Assembly (NCBI GenBank): GCA_014607495.2
Contig: CP053163.1
Coordinates: 2,026,716 to 2,090,715, forward strand
Source of the DNA: Carposina sasakii
Lineage: Eukaryota; Arthropoda; Insecta; Lepidoptera; Carposinidae
DNA: 64,000 nt
Direction: 5' to 3'
The notes under the pieces were generated by a model that was not told where the DNA came from, made no database searches, and worked only from the letters and a program-made list of their open reading frames with translations. Shown piece after piece: positions 37,131 through 50,009 of this stretch. Within the stretch, counting starts at the first letter, position 1, and every line of letters starts with the position of its first letter. The translations under genes and the position numbers were made by a program.

Positions 37131-37394
37131 AATATACCAGGTAATGTTTTGAAGGCATTACAAATTAAATAAGATACGTCCAGGTGAAGTTAATGCGAGT
37201 TTCTTATTTAAAAAAAATCTATTATTATAAAGAGCCTTGTTAACACTCGCTCAGGCTCGGTTATCAGTGGTGGTCTTCTTAAAATATTTTATATAAAATT
37301 GTATGACAAAATTCCAGGTGTAGAAAAGGATGCTGTGGAATGTGTAGATAAATAGAGAAGACAAGCTTAAAACGAGACTTTGAATACTTAGGCT

Positions 37395-37620
37395 CTATCT
37401 GGCAGGTAGTGCCTGCGACGCCATAGGTCCTGGGTTCAAATCCCGGTAGGTGCAAACATTGATATAATGAACATTGATGTTTGTTTCCGAGTCATGGATG
37501 TTTCTATACTTATCTATGTATTTATATACCGTTGCTTAGTACCCACGACACAAGACCTTAGGGATATTAGTGTGGGACTAGGTTAATGTGTTGTGTAGTG
37601 TGTGAATATTTATTATTATT
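37395..37620 (+). mobile_element. SINE-T2 copy
   Basis: B box GGTTCAAATCCCGGTAGGTG, body GTTTGTTTCCGAGTCATGG, ending TGTGTGAATATTTATTATTA. The extreme 5' end is altered. Confidence 0.8.
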
Positions 37621-38271
37621 ATTTAATTATCTGTGGTCAGTGATGGTCTGAGACTATGAGTTTAGAAAGGATAATTATGAAAGAACGACCATTTCGTGCC
37701 AAATACATATACTTATTAATTACTTGATCGTAAAGTAAAAATTTGAAATAATATTAAGAAATGAAGAAATTTTAGAGTGAGAAAGTAAAAATTCTCCCGC
37801 ATCGTGCTGTCAATATTTAGTTTTGACCGCGTTTTGTCTGGAAAATTTACCAGCATAAGAGGGTAGATATAACTTTCGGAAGAGCCATAAAATTTATCCA
37901 AACAGCTGGTGACTTTAACGTTATAATAGAATGAAGGATAGATGAACGCACATGGCAGAACTAAAATCCTATTTTTAATAGGGAATATAAAAAAAATGAA
38001 AGCTATTAATCTTATGTACCCTAGCTGTTTACATTTCTTTCAAGATATTCAATATTTTCAAACATCAAACGAAACATGTAATTATTATATGTGTAGAGTG
38101 CTTGCCGATAATGTTATTTAAAGTACCATATTTACCATACGTAAACTACGTAAATTTTACTTAGAAAAATACATGAGATAAATAATGTAAATCTCTACTA
38201 ATGTTGAACTACATCGTAGTAATTCTTTAAAAAAATATTTTGGATTCAGAACTAAATTATTCGCTACATTA

Positions 38272-38407
38272 TCGTAGCACAAAATTTTCGTAGCAGCTAC
38301 GACGTAGTCCGACTACGAGACTGGTCAAATGACAATGAGTCGTAGCACAAAATTTTCGTAGCAGCTACGACGTAGTCCGACTACGAGACTGGTCAAATGA
38401 CAATGAC
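38272..38407. repeat. Two-copy tandem duplication, 68-bp unit
   Basis: The unit beginning TCGTAGCACAAAATTTTCGT is repeated back to back (38272-38339 and 38340-38407) with a single difference at the last base. It also contains the palindromic CGTAGTCCGACTACG. The identity implies a recent duplication or an assembly duplication. Confidence 0.9.
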
Positions 38408-38592
38408 TAACCGCCATAGCTAATTATTCTTTATTCTTTATTGTATACAGAAAAAATATAGCAGGTAATTATATAACATAGCTAATGTACAAAGGCGAGC
38501 TTATCTCTTAAAGAGATTTCTTCCAGCAAAGCAGTTGGGATAGAGAGAAAATATATATATTATTGTTTTTATGTTTAAAGGTCCATTGGTCC

Positions 38593-38640
38593 ATGTTTTA
38601 GGAGTCGACTGAAGATATATTTAGTCGACTCTTAAAACAT
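38593..38640. repeat. Stem-loop, 18-bp arms
   Basis: ATGTTTTAGGAGTCGACT (38593-38610) and AGTCGACTCTTAAAACAT (38623-38640) are inverted repeats with one mismatch around a 12-nt AT-rich loop. It may be a remnant of a small TIR element. Confidence 0.7.
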
Positions 38641-39069
38641 AGATCGAAGGAGATGCCTGTGTGTAGATATATAAAAAAAAACATCAAATGGAATCAGTAC
38701 TATTATGTAACTCTAATCTTAATCTACCATATTATAGGAAACACATTTTCCTGGAAAGTGAAATAGCTATCTATTGTTAGCTAGATACTAGCAAAACTAG
38801 ATAGCAACATCGGAAATATGTAGAAAGTCGCAACCGATAGATTCTTGGGATTTAAAGACATTTTAGTCTTCGCTCACAAAGATAAAAATCCCTTATTTTA
38901 TAGCGCTAATGGATTTTATGAGAAAGACGAGAAACGTAAAACATTTACCACCTTCGAAGGTGTGACTGATCGGTTGTAAAGTAAAAAGTTTCTGTTCAAG
39001 ATTGTAGAAATTATTCAGATTTTGTTTAACTGAATCTATGTAGTACCTACAAAAATTACTTACATATAT

Positions 39070-39264
39070 ACAGGCTGTAACAAAAGTTAAGTGAAAAGCT
39101 ATATAAATAGCGCACTAAAAGGATGTTTGTTTGTTTTTCCAGATAGTATGGAGAATTCCTAAACAACTCAGAAATGTTCATATAATCTTGAAAAATAAAC
39201 ATGCGATTTCGAGTCTCAAATTATGTAAATACGTTCTCTATAGTGGGTTGTTTATATAGCTTTA
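39070..39264. mobile_element. MITE family A, both arms, degraded
   Basis: The left arm reads AGGCTGTAACAAAAGTTAAG and TGAAAAGCTAT; the right arm includes CGATTTCGAGTCTCAAATTA and CTATAGTGGGTTG, with the terminus missing. Confidence 0.65.
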
Positions 39265-39335
39265 ACAGACAGAGATAGACAGACGAGACAGATGTAAGTG
39301 ATCAGACAAGCTACTTTTTATTTATATAATATACA

Positions 39336-39802
39336 TCGTCGTCGTCAGCCTATTGCAGTCCACTGCTGGACGTAGACCTCCCCTAGTGTAAGCCATATGG
39401 CTCGATCTCCCGTTGTTGCCATCCAGTCACTACCAGCCGTCCTCTTTAAGTCATCATCGGTCCATCTGGCCGGAGGGCGCTCAACGCTACACTTGCCGAG
39501 GCGCGGTCACCACTCGAGAACCCGTTTACTCCACCGTCCATCGGTTCTACAGATGTGGCCTGCCCACTGCTACTTCAGTGTGCTAGATTTCAAGACTATG
39601 TCTGTCACTTTGGTCTTCTGCCGGATAATCTCGTTTCAGACTTTATCCATTAGCCAGATTCCGAGCATTGACCTTTCCAAAGCTCTCTGAGTGACATGCA
39701 ATCGGTGAGCCAGCTCTACCGTCAGGTTCCACGTCTCGGCTCCGTAAGTCATGGCTGGTAGAACGCACTGATTGAACACCTTGGTCTTGAGGCATTGTGG
39801 TA
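39336..39802 (-). pseudogene. RTE-like LINE, 3' part of the reverse-transcriptase ORF (dead copy)
   Basis: Read on the minus strand this encodes CLKTKVFNQCVLPAMTYGAE then TWNLTVELAHRLHVTQRALE, later QWAGHICRTDGRW, RPPARWTDDDLKRTAGSDWM and the C-terminal GEVYVQQWTAIG with a stop. This is the region following the RT catalytic core in RTE-type non-LTR retrotransposons. Three in-frame stops show it is dead. The tail is CGACGACGATG-like. Its last ~60 bp are shared with SINE-R. Confidence 0.85.
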
Positions 39803-40309
39803 AGAATGACTCAAATATATGACGCCATATACATACTGTTATAGAATTAAATTATTAAATAGGTACTTTTAATAGACTTATGGCGCATTAAGAAGTTTAG
39901 GTAACTTTAAATGGACTAATGTTTAAATTGCTGTTTTTTTTAATATTACCAGAGTTGTAAAATAAAAAACATACTAACTAAATTACAAACAAACTTGCAT
40001 CAACTTAAACAAACCTTGAACTTCATTTGAGCAACAGATACAATATTTGAGTTTTCTGACGACGACGTAACAATAAAAAGTCACTGGTTCTGACGCCTTT
40101 TAACTAACCATTAATCAATTTATCTTATTATGCGAGGGACACCATCCCGATTGTCAAATTATGGAAACCCATTAAATTTTGAGAAGCGTTTTCATAGTGA
40201 ACTGGAGATATTAATTTTATTTTACTCGAGTCGAGACAGAAGTTGTGATAATTTGCTAATTAAATGGGCTTATTAATAATAATAATAATCATTTATTGCA
40301 GGCACATTG

Positions 40310-40640
40310 TAAAATTTTATTGGTTATTGTGTGACACATTGCTGTTTTTTGGATCACTTGTGAATCTTCATTAGGGTTGATCAGTGATTTGAACTTTTTT
40401 GAGGGCATCTTATTTTTTTGAAAATCATCTTATTTAAAAAAAATATTTTGGGTCATTATCTAAGGGCTAATTACAACGAAATAAACTTTTTTTTAATTCT
40501 GAAAGTAAGAAAAAAATGACGGAAAATTTGGGAATTTCCCTGCGAAAATCTTCAGTGTTTTCCACCTCAGTATCATGGTCTGAAGTTATGGTATCAATAT
40601 TTGCCTGGCTCTCAGAAACATCCTGTATAACATTGAACAT
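40310..40640. mobile_element. MITE family B, degraded
   Basis: GTGTGACACATTGCTGTTTTTTGG, GGGTCATTATCTAAGG, CCACCTCAGTATCATGGTCT and the end CATCCTGTATA resemble the full copy at 53318-53701 read in reverse. Confidence 0.6.
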
Positions 40641-41475
40641 TGTAACATCCCTATATATATGACCTAGAATAAATGTAACAATGTAACAGATTCCTATAAT
40701 TAGTTCAGACTAGACGTGCTCGCTTGGGAGCCAATTATTATCGCGTCAACATTGTTAATTTACTATAATTTAATTTATTTGAGGTCAGCTCAATATGTAC
40801 TAGTTGAGTATTCTACAGCCAATTTATTGGATTGCATGTAAAAGTTAATTGCGCACTTACCTTGTTTAAAACATTACTAGAATGTACCAATTTATAAATC
40901 GATTTAAACTGATTAATGAAAAATCAGTTCATAGCTCTGAGAACTTTTTTATAGACCTGAAAGGATAAGGGTATCATGATCTGGGGATTTTACAGCTTAT
41001 GTCTTGTAATAAACTAATAATCATGACGCTTAAAAGCTTTTTTACCAAAATAAAATAAATTGTTCAAAAAAGTTTTAAAACAACTTTACGCCTACGGTCA
41101 TTGATTCTTTTGATACTTCGATATTTTATTTATATCAATTTACATGCTTGGGTGGATAATAATATTATAATATAATTATTTTGACTATGTTACCTCGAAG
41201 GTTTGTGAAATTGCTAAATAAAATGAATAATGCTAATAATGCTAATAAATATTTCTCTATTTTACTTGCTTCGCTGCCTACTTAAAGTCTAGTTCTGTTG
41301 TAACGTGTACATACTCGTATCATTGGATGTTTAGACATTTGGTATAATTTCATGCAAAGAATACTGAATCGAATTTGATAAAACTTAACGATTAGTTACA
41401 TGGTTAAATACATCAGAATATCATAAGCATTATGGTCTCATAAACGAAGTTGCAGGATTCAACCAGTATGTCGCC

Positions 41476-41560
41476 GTCTTCAGCTTATTGCAGTCCACTG
41501 CTGGACGTAGGCCTCCCTCAGGGCACGCTACAAGGCTATTGCCATAGAGGGAGTTTTTGT
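41476..41560 (-). mobile_element. SINE-R tail fragment
   Basis: Minus-strand copy of the tail with CCTACGTCCAGCAGTGGACT and GAAGACGGCG at its end. Confidence 0.7.
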
Positions 41561-41990
41561 ACGTAACCAGTATGTATTTTCTTTAATTTACACATAAGGG
41601 AATTAATGCTGTACATAACATGTTGTACACGTTGACCTAAGACCCCTACATGATACTGCTCTACATAAATTAGTCAGGCTCCCTTTTACCTTCAGGTCAT
41701 GTAAGCCTAAACTAATTTACCTTTATTTGAATTCTAGAGGTTTTAGACTTACCCTAAAGTGTCTACCCTTGTCTTTTGTACGTTGTTTAACCTAGGTTAC
41801 CTACTATATGTATGTATTAAATTTGAAAAAAAAACTTGTTTTTAGACTCAACGAAATTTTGATCAAAATGCGGCCATGGTTTACAAAGATTTGCGTACCC
41901 GCGATTTGACCCGTCATTATCGCTGTCACTCGCACTCAAATAATATATTATGCTGTCGTCATACTCGTGACATAGTAATTAACTTCTTAC

Positions 41991-42129
41991 GGCCAATTTC
42001 AATACGAGAGATCAAAAAGAATCTCGGATTATTTAATTCCTAATTTGAAATTTTATATGAAAACAATTGAAGATTAAATCTGTAATGTGCAAAAAATCTA
42101 TCAAGATTAGTTATAGAAATTGGCTGTTA
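41991..42129. mobile_element. Small TIR element, about 140 bp
   Basis: GGCCAATTTCAATACGAGAG at the left and ...ATAGAAATTGGC at the right are inverted. A diverged reverse copy lies at 54119-54250 (CGCCAATTTCTATAACTGAT ... CTCTCGTATAGAAATT), so both are a family of short non-autonomous elements. Confidence 0.65.
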
Positions 42130-42587
42130 ATGATATCATTTTGTTAATAAAATTATTATATACTTCATCTTTGAAAATATTCTAAACTACAAATAAAAAC
42201 CAAATTCTTCTTTATAGATAGTATCAGTAACTTGGAAGCCTACTAAACGTATGACGTAATCCTAAAGAAACAAAAGCCACGAGAACAATGACTATTTCGT
42301 ACTTGAAAAGAAATATTGTTTTTCCATTTTGAAATTAAAACGCCACGGACTAACAATGGGACGGAAACTCGCCGCTATTTTGAACATGCGTGGAACCGAT
42401 ATTAATTGTTTCCATACAAGATAAACGACAGAAGGGAATATTGACAAAATGATTAATTATTTTACTATATAAAATATGATAACTTACGTGCTATGTCGAA
42501 GGCGTATTGTACAATTTACCGCATAGCTATCTTATTCGTTTGAATAACATATATAGTGCGATAACGCTCTTTATTTCCAACTTTTTG

Positions 42588-42751
42588 ATATGATGAACAT
42601 TGATGTTTGTTTTTGAGTCATGGATGTTTTTATACTTAGCTATGTATTTATATACCGTTGCTTAGTACCTACGACACAAGACCTTAGGGATCTTAGTGTG
42701 TGGGACTAGGTTAATGTGTTGTGAAGTGTGTAAATATCTATCTATCTATAT
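42588..42751 (+). mobile_element. SINE-T2, 5'-truncated
   Basis: Starts within the body (ATGATGAACATTGATGTTTG) and ends TGTGTAAATATCTATCTATC. The tRNA-like head is missing. Confidence 0.8.
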
Positions 42752-44658
42752 GCCCATTGGAAAAATCGAGTCGACTTTTATGATGCATTAGCCATCACGT
42801 CTAAGTTAAAAACTTAAATAAAAATATTCAGAATTTACACAATTTTTATACAAAGATTCTCGCATTTTTCCCGGAAAATGATATAAAATTTATAGTGCTT
42901 CTACATTGTGGGTACCTTGTAATATCAATTTAAGGCTTCAGTAGCTTTGTAAAAGGTGATGCTCAAATGCATGCTTATCATTTGCTATTGCAAAGACAGG
43001 ATATGAGAATATTCGTCACCTAAATGGGGATATTTGCTTGCTGGCAAAAGGCATTTTTAGTGTTTAGGTAGAAAGGTTATTTTTATTAACATTACAAAAA
43101 AGGTTAGTAATATTAAGTGAAATATTAGTAAAAAGGTAAAGCAACTTAAATTAAACAATATATATAAACATGGCTGTGGTGGGAAAAAAATACTCGAGAT
43201 AAAAAAAAATACTCGCACGCTAGCCCTAAATAGTTTTTAAGTTAGTTATATAAATTTCTACCCTTCCTGTATTTGTAAATAAATTATTAATTATTATATA
43301 TTTATATGACGTAGATGGGTCGAGTGGCGTGCCGTTAGGTGTGTCCGACATCTTCCAAAATCCGAAATAAAGAATGCGGCGTGTAGTAAACAAGCTTAAT
43401 TAGGAATCACAAACACTTTCACTGTATCTACGCACAAGATTACTAGGATTCTAGCGGATAACGTAGAAACGTGGTAAGTACAAGACAGAGGCTGATTAGC
43501 ACCCGTGCTTCGCTCCAGACGCAACAAAACGAACCGAATACCCTCCGGCTCAATTCAAACGACCCGGTGGTCGTTGTAAATCTACAGTGGCGCCCTCTCA
43601 GTACTCTGTCTTGTCTTTACCCAAGTGACAACTGTCCTCCAGTCAGTGATAGCTGTCGACTTGACGTTTCTAACTTCAACGATTGAAATAGATGGCGTTG
43701 GAGATCCGACTGTAGGATATGACATCTTGATCTCCGACATATATATTATGGATTATAATCTATACACATTGTAAAATTGTAAAGAAATACTTAACAGCAA
43801 AGGAAGAAACATATTATAGGTTTCCTATACCTGTTCCACATGAGTATAAGCATTTCGACCGATTATTAAACACAAGTTTAAAATAGGTCAAACGGTTACA
43901 TTTCTATTTTAGTTACAAAATTATTGTACCTAGCTAGGTTTGATTTAGATTTCAATTTTGAAGATACCCTCCGTTTATTTCCTTTCAATTTTCCATCGCC
44001 GGTGGATATTCGCAAAAGGTTTTTCTCGTTTAGCTCGCATCGCTTATTTTTAATAAAGTTCCCAGCAGTTATAGAAATACCTAGATTGCATTGTTAAATA
44101 ATATATATAAAATACATGTGATATATTCATGACATAATACGAGTATCTTACTTTAAATAAAAGTAGTGGACGCCTGCGACTTTAAAAACTAAATGTTGAA
44201 AATTAACCGTGGATTATTTTTTTATGTATAAAAAGTAGCCAACGTCCTTTCTCGGGCTCTAACTAGTCTATCTGTTTTCTAAATTTTATTGAAAACGATA
44301 CATTAGTTTTAGCATTTATGAAACTAGTAAATATAAGAATGAGAGGTTGTTATAATGTTTGTATGTATGTTTGTGAAACACTTTTTATACAAACACTTAT
44401 CTCCGTGTGCGCGTGCCCGGACTCTTTCTATTGATGATAGTGAAATGCCAGACACAATAAAATCCGCAAATAGTCCGTGTCTAGTCAAGTGTAATAATTT
44501 CACTTGGCATTTATCCATTAATCAATAAAAATCTAGAAAACAATTATATTTCCCATCTATTCAAATAATAATGCCAATGTTCAAACATTAGCAATAAAAA
44601 CTTGTTGCTTGTGGAACTCAGCCAAATGTCCAAACTTTACAACCATATTCGGTTTGAT

Positions 44659-44932
44659 CATAGAGAAATAAGATGTAGACATAGAGTGCTAATGTCATAC
44701 TAACAGTTTCAATGCACCATTAGACTTTTTAGTGCCTCACAATTCCATACCTTGACACTTAGATTCTATTAGTGTAATGTATAGTAATGTACTACATTAC
44801 TAATGTATTGTAACGTATAGTAATGCAATCTAAGTGTCAAGGACTGGAATTGTGAGGCACCGAAAAGTCTAATGGTGCATCAAAACTGTTAGTATGTCAT
44901 TAGCACTCTATGTCTACATCTTATTCCTCTGT
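44659..44932. mobile_element. hAT-type MITE forming a near-perfect long hairpin
   Basis: The two ~115-bp halves are inverted copies: CATAGAGAAATAAGATGTAG at the left matches the reverse complement of CTACATCTTATTCCTCTGTG at the right, with only scattered differences. GGTTTGAT stands directly on both sides (44651-44658 and 44933-44940): an 8-bp target duplication. 8-bp duplications and CA.AGAG ends fit the hAT superfamily. There is no coding frame. Transcribed, it would give a long hairpin RNA. Confidence 0.88.
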
Positions 44933-45034
44933 GGTTTGATGGAGGTTTAGTACGTTGCCTTCCAACTAATATGTTGGTAAATCAGGCAGATCATCTAGAT
45001 GCATATATATATATAGACACGGCTGTATTGCCGA

Positions 45035-45235
45035 AACGGGGTAGCGAGAACTACAGGGTCACGAAAGAAATACTATACTACGTTTATCTATCATAGCGGG
45101 ACCATATGTAAAAGATCTAGTTCGCCGAATGAGGGAACGCCGCGGAGTTCTTTACGAGTAGTCAAATCTTACGACATGCACGGAAGGAGATGCAGTTATT
45201 CTAGTAAAGTCCCGCGTTAACACAGGACAATCTAG
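45035..45235 (-). repeat. Dispersed repeat family E copy
   Basis: Contains GGGTAGCGAGAACTACAGGG, CATAGCGGGACCATATGTAAAAGATC and CTTACGACATGCACGGAAGG; reverse orientation relative to 45750-45962. Confidence 0.65.
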
Positions 45236-45749
45236 ACGCGTATGACTTATTGCGAGCTTTAATTTATTACCCATATTTTGAAATCTCTTTATCATACTTT
45301 ACTTTTACCTCCAAAATGTTATTGAGCTATTTACAGCCTAATAACCATTCAATTGTCATTTATGGAGTTAACTATGCTAATGCAACAGGTAACTTAGCAG
45401 TAACTATTCAAGCGCGAAGCACCTTGAGTCGTTTAACAGGCGTTTTAACGACGTTGTAAACGCTATTTTACGGCTTGTGGTGTTGACAGTCGTATTCCGG
45501 TCAGATAAAAGCTGTACAAGACAGGAAAAGACGGAGTGTAATATGCCTCAGTGAAACGGGAAATCGTTGGAGGAAAAGAAACAGGATATTTTTCTGCGAG
45601 ACACGGAATGTGGGGTGAATGTGTGTAATATGTTTTGATTACCTACTTGCCATTTGATATATATTTTATTGGTTTTGTTATTAAAGGCTAGATCATGAAA
45701 AAATAACTAACTACCTAATAGCTTCTAAATACTCGAACAATACTGCACA

Positions 45750-45962
45750 ATACATCTTGTACTGATGCGGGACTTCATTAGAATACATGAGCTGCATCTC
45801 CCTCCGTGCATGTCGTAAGAGTCGACTTAGAAACTCAGGGCGTCTTCTCAGACGATAAACTTATAGCAACTTGTCATTTACATCTGATCCGCCATAACAA
45901 TCGTGACTGTGGGATCTCTTTCGTGACACTACAGTTCTAGCAACCCTGTTTCGATAAAACGG
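45750..45962 (+). repeat. Dispersed repeat family E, fullest copy
   Basis: Runs from CTTGTACTGATGCGGGACTT through GAGCTGCATCTCCCTCCGTG, GTCGTAAGAGTCGACTTAG and CATCTGATCCGCCATAAC to GTGGGATCTCTTTCGTGAC and CTAGCAACCCTGTTTCG. About ten pieces lie in the window. No TIRs and no frame; class unknown. Confidence 0.65.
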
Positions 45963-45975
45963 CCGCGTGTTTATT

Positions 45976-46375
45976 TAGACAGAGTGGAAGTGACAGCCAG
46001 GCAAATATTGATTTCAGACCATGATTTTCGTAGGAAAATTCCAAAATTTTCCGACATTTTTTCCATTTTTTTTTTCCCAAAAATAATGTGTAGTTCGTTT
46101 AAGTAGGCCTTAGATAATGACTTAAAAACAAAATTTTAACCAATGGATAATTTAAAAAAAAAGTTGTTCCCAAAAAAGTTCAAAATACTGATCAACAATA
46201 AGCCCATTTAACTAGTCACAGGATCACCTGACACAATTGGCACGGAAAGCAAACGTTGCGGATAATAAAATTAAAAATGTATTTCCTGCAAGTAATAACA
46301 CTGTCGTATAACTCAAAACAATGGTACTTGTTCAGTATTTGCCTAGCTGTCATACACATCCTGTATACAGGTTGT
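45976..46375. mobile_element. MITE family B, near full length
   Basis: Left end TAGACAGAGTGGAAGTGACA (diverged), right end CTAGCTGTCATACACATCCTGTA. The interior (GTCGTATAACTCAAAACAAT) matches 53318-53701. Confidence 0.75.
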
Positions 46376-46741
46376 TTTTTTGTGGCCACTTTTAACGAAG
46401 GGTACGTATTCTATACATGAAATAAAGTAAGTTTATGCCAAAAAAAATGCTGGGATTTTTTTTTTTTTTAATTTAAATTCCTTGATCGTGCGAAATTTAT
46501 AGTGTCTAGTGTTTATGTTAGTTTTTTTATAGACAGATATTAATTATTTTTCGTGAAAAAATCCTGCTACGCGCGTCTATGTGCATTTATGCAGAAAAAC
46601 GCAGTCTATTTACTCAACTTTGGACTCTAATATTTTGGAAACCAGACACTTCCCAGGTATGCTTCCATAGAGAAAAATGATCGTGATGATGAGGAGATTC
46701 CGTAGTTTTCGGGAACGTTGACGACCAAAAATCATCCTGTA
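46376..46741. mobile_element. MITE family C, full length
   Basis: Starts TACAGGTTGTTTTTTTGTGG, contains TATGCCAAAAAAAATGCTGG and CAGAAAAACGCAGTCTATTT, and ends AAATCATCCTGTA. It begins exactly where the preceding family B copy ends. Its TIRs are short (about 8-10 bp) and TA-flanked. Confidence 0.8.
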
Positions 46742-47568
46742 TGTAACTTAGCAATACAAAGGGAAAGTATGAAATCAACCCAATACTATCTATACGTCTA
46801 TCTATGAACGAAATTGGCTCATTCCCTATACTCGAATTGACGCTTGCAACAGCACTGATTCTGTATTTGGGCATAAAGCAATTTGCACTTCGCAGAGACT
46901 ACACACAGTGAAAAATACTACCCTTTGAAAGCGAATACTCAGTTTTATTTTCGCTTCCAGTGAGTATTGCGAATTTTGGATACTTCGACTTGTTTGTTAT
47001 ATAACCTTTGTATAGGTTTTTTGTGGGTTTTTGATCGTCTAAATTCTTTTAGTAACGTAATGAAGTAAATATCTCAATCAAGGTTTTTTCTGGTATTAGA
47101 TAACGATGATGAAGTGCTAGAAGCAAATATAATCTTATTTTACTCAAAATTCCCAGGCAAAATGTAATAAGGTTAGACAATATACGAGAATAATAAAATT
47201 CGAGTTTCAAATGTCGAAACGTGTACCGCAAAGTGAGGTTGTTAAAACCCTTTCAAATTGTAATAAAAACCTTAACTCATTTAAAAACTTTACCAGCCAA
47301 AGGTACCTACAATTATTCAATAACCCTAATATTTCACTTGGAACAGAGCTACAAACTAATAGAGGCGGCGACCTGTCCGTGGTGTCTGTCACGCGATTTC
47401 CATTCATGCAGCTTATAGTAATAGCTGGAATACAGAAATCCTCATAAACGCTTGAGAATATGAATAATATCGTTACGCGATATGAGGCTAGCTATTTTTG
47501 GTTTATATGGATGAACAGGTTCAAAATTCAAACAACATAGGTATCTAAGCATGTTATTTTGAAAGAAA

Positions 47569-47803
47569 GCGGTGATAGCCCAGTGGTTGAGACGTGCACC
47601 TTCCAAGCAGGAGGCGTAAGTTCGATCCCAGTCACGGGCCTGTACCAATGAATTTATTTCATGTACAGATTTTAATGTTGTAAAATTGTCACTTAACTCG
47701 TACCTCGAAAAGTACGCAAAACTGTTGGTCCTGCGCCTGATCTCTCTCCGGTCGTGTCGGCTTTCCGTCCCATCGGACTATGAGCGTGACGGAATAGAGA
47801 GTA
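47569..47803 (+). mobile_element. SINE-T1 copy
   Basis: Head AGCGGTGATAGCCCAGTGG, B box AGTTCGATCCCAGTCACGGG, body ending near GACGGAATAGAGAGTA; the 3' tail is missing. Confidence 0.8.
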
Positions 47804-48677
47804 CGTCTTTGAACCTAAACTTAAGGAATAAAAGCTGTTCCAAAGACTGAAATCCAGCAAATATTCTGCTAGCTTTTGTTAAGTAACTGAGGGCATTAAG
47901 CTTTCCTTTACATTTAAATTTGTATAAAGAATTGCTTATCTATGTGTCAGCAGTTGTTGTCTAAATGCATCATGATTTTTCATGCATAATATACGTATTT
48001 TGCTTCAAGTAGATATCTAAAGCGTATACTCCAGTTAGAACTCCAAGCTCCTTGTTTCCGTCCGACTGCTTAATTAATTCGGTTTTATAGCCTAGTCTAA
48101 TTTTATTTCCCTTTGGTTGGAATACAGCATGTTATCTAATACGCTTCAGCATAGATTGTGTGTGTATATAATTGATTTTAATTTATCAAATTAATTAAAA
48201 CCACTTTAGCAAACAAAATCAAATATATTTAAAACAATATTAATGTAAATAGGTTTTTATTTTGGAGAACCTTGAAACAATTTCAGTAAGTATTCTTATT
48301 TATGTAATATATAAGGCGCATATCATTTAACTAACAAAATACAGAGAGCACGCGATTTGCATTTATATTTGCTTCCTTCTAGTTCATTTCTTAATTAATT
48401 AAGTCCTTTTTGTGGCCCGAAATTACATGTACCGTAGAACATATAATTTCGATGAAGGAAAAATAAAATCGCATATTTTTTAGTAGAAAATTGTTTTCGC
48501 ATATCGTCGTCCCGATACGAGAACGTAAAAAGATTAATCTGATATTTCAATATAAGAAACGCCTTTTAAACGCCTAGTTCACCTTTTAAATTAGATAATT
48601 TTGAAAAATCTATATAATATATAGATATTTCAAAATATTATTTTGAAATTTCGATTGTCTTTTTAAGGTAGCCTATA

Positions 48678-49016
48678 TCTACACATATAATAAAAATGTA
48701 ACGGGTCGCTGTCTGTACATGGAAGATATATGAGAAAAAATTTATAGGACACCTTTATCAACGCAATAGTACCCAAAAAAATAATTATTTGGAATTTTTG
48801 TCTGTTTGTCGGTTTGTCTATTTGTCTGTGCGTTTGTGCACGCTAATCTCAGAAACGGCTGAACCGATTTCGATGCAGTTTTCAGGAATATATTGTGACA
48901 GGTCCCACTTAACATATAGGCTACTTTTTATCCCGGGAAGATGCTTTTATACCGGATAATTTCGACATTTTATTTTTCTGTAGTTCACGCGGACGGAGTC
49001 GCGGGCGTCCACTAGT
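48678..49016 (+). mobile_element. Helitron-like non-autonomous element
   Basis: From TCTACACATATAATAAAAAT through CTAATCTCAGAAACGGCTGA and TACTTTTTATCCCGGGAAG to CGCGGACGGAGTCGCGGGCG followed by TCCACTAGT. Same tail type as 27863-28064. Confidence 0.65.
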
Positions 49017-50009
49017 AATATAATATATTTATCTTATGGCAAACAAGTGTATGATCATGATGTTCATGAGACATGTAATTAAAATTTCAAGGACAACTAA
49101 GAATGCTTGGAATGCTCAACTTTGTCCGTTGACCGAGATAGCCCTGTTTTTTGTTAGACCTCTTTATAATTTCGCTCAAATGTTATTGGATACTTAAGAA
49201 TTTAGGAAAAGGTCAGCGCTGTGGGATTGAATAAGTAAAATTTCAATGGCGTTGCCTGTTGTAGCTAGTAAAAATAAACGTATTTTATTAAATGGATTTG
49301 TTTCTAAATTTTGATTTGATGGTAGTTATGATGTCTTCATCTCTATAATTCTTCAGTGTTCATATAAAGATATTTTACAGGAATCTTATGAGCTCTATCT
49401 ACTCGTAAATTAAACCATTAATTTTACTATTCTAAACAAATCGTACATCGCTCGAAAATTCGTACCTACATAGATAAGAATCAAGTTTCTCTAATGTCAA
49501 TGGCAAAAGAATTTGCAAATAATTTCACAGTCCACTTGAACGTAGTTGCTGGCATCAGCTAGTATTCACATAAATTATATAACAAATTTGATATCACTCA
49601 GAATTAAAAACCAGAATGGCCTTTATTTCGAAAGTCAACATACATAATAAACTCCATACGCCCGATATCTCCAATAAACCTACGTCTATTGTTATGCGGT
49701 TTGATGCGAATAGGACATGAAACGCTCCGGACCGTGCAGATCAATCTAGACTATAAATCTGTCTATCGGAATAACGTCATGTCTATGCGTATATAACTCT
49801 ATGGAAATGTATATGGCATTAACTTACCGAATCAGCGTGTGATTTTGTACGTCATTGGAAATAGGTCACTGGTTTTAAGAACGAATTAATTTTTAATGTC
49901 TCAATCTCGGGTGAAGCTAAAAGACCGTTAGATTTAGTTACGTCTAGGATTACCCATAACGTAGACGTTGATATTCCAAATCTTATTCCGATTCCTAATA
50001 TTACGTTGC

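Noticed and set aside
43330..43690. LTR retrotransposon remnant or gene
   Set aside because: ACAGTGGCGCCCTCT resembles an LTR end with primer-binding site and a 71-codon frame is present, but I could not find a second LTR or any gag/pol sequence.
46614..46874. 86-codon minus-strand frame
   Set aside because: Half of it lies in MITE family C and it has no recognisable domain.
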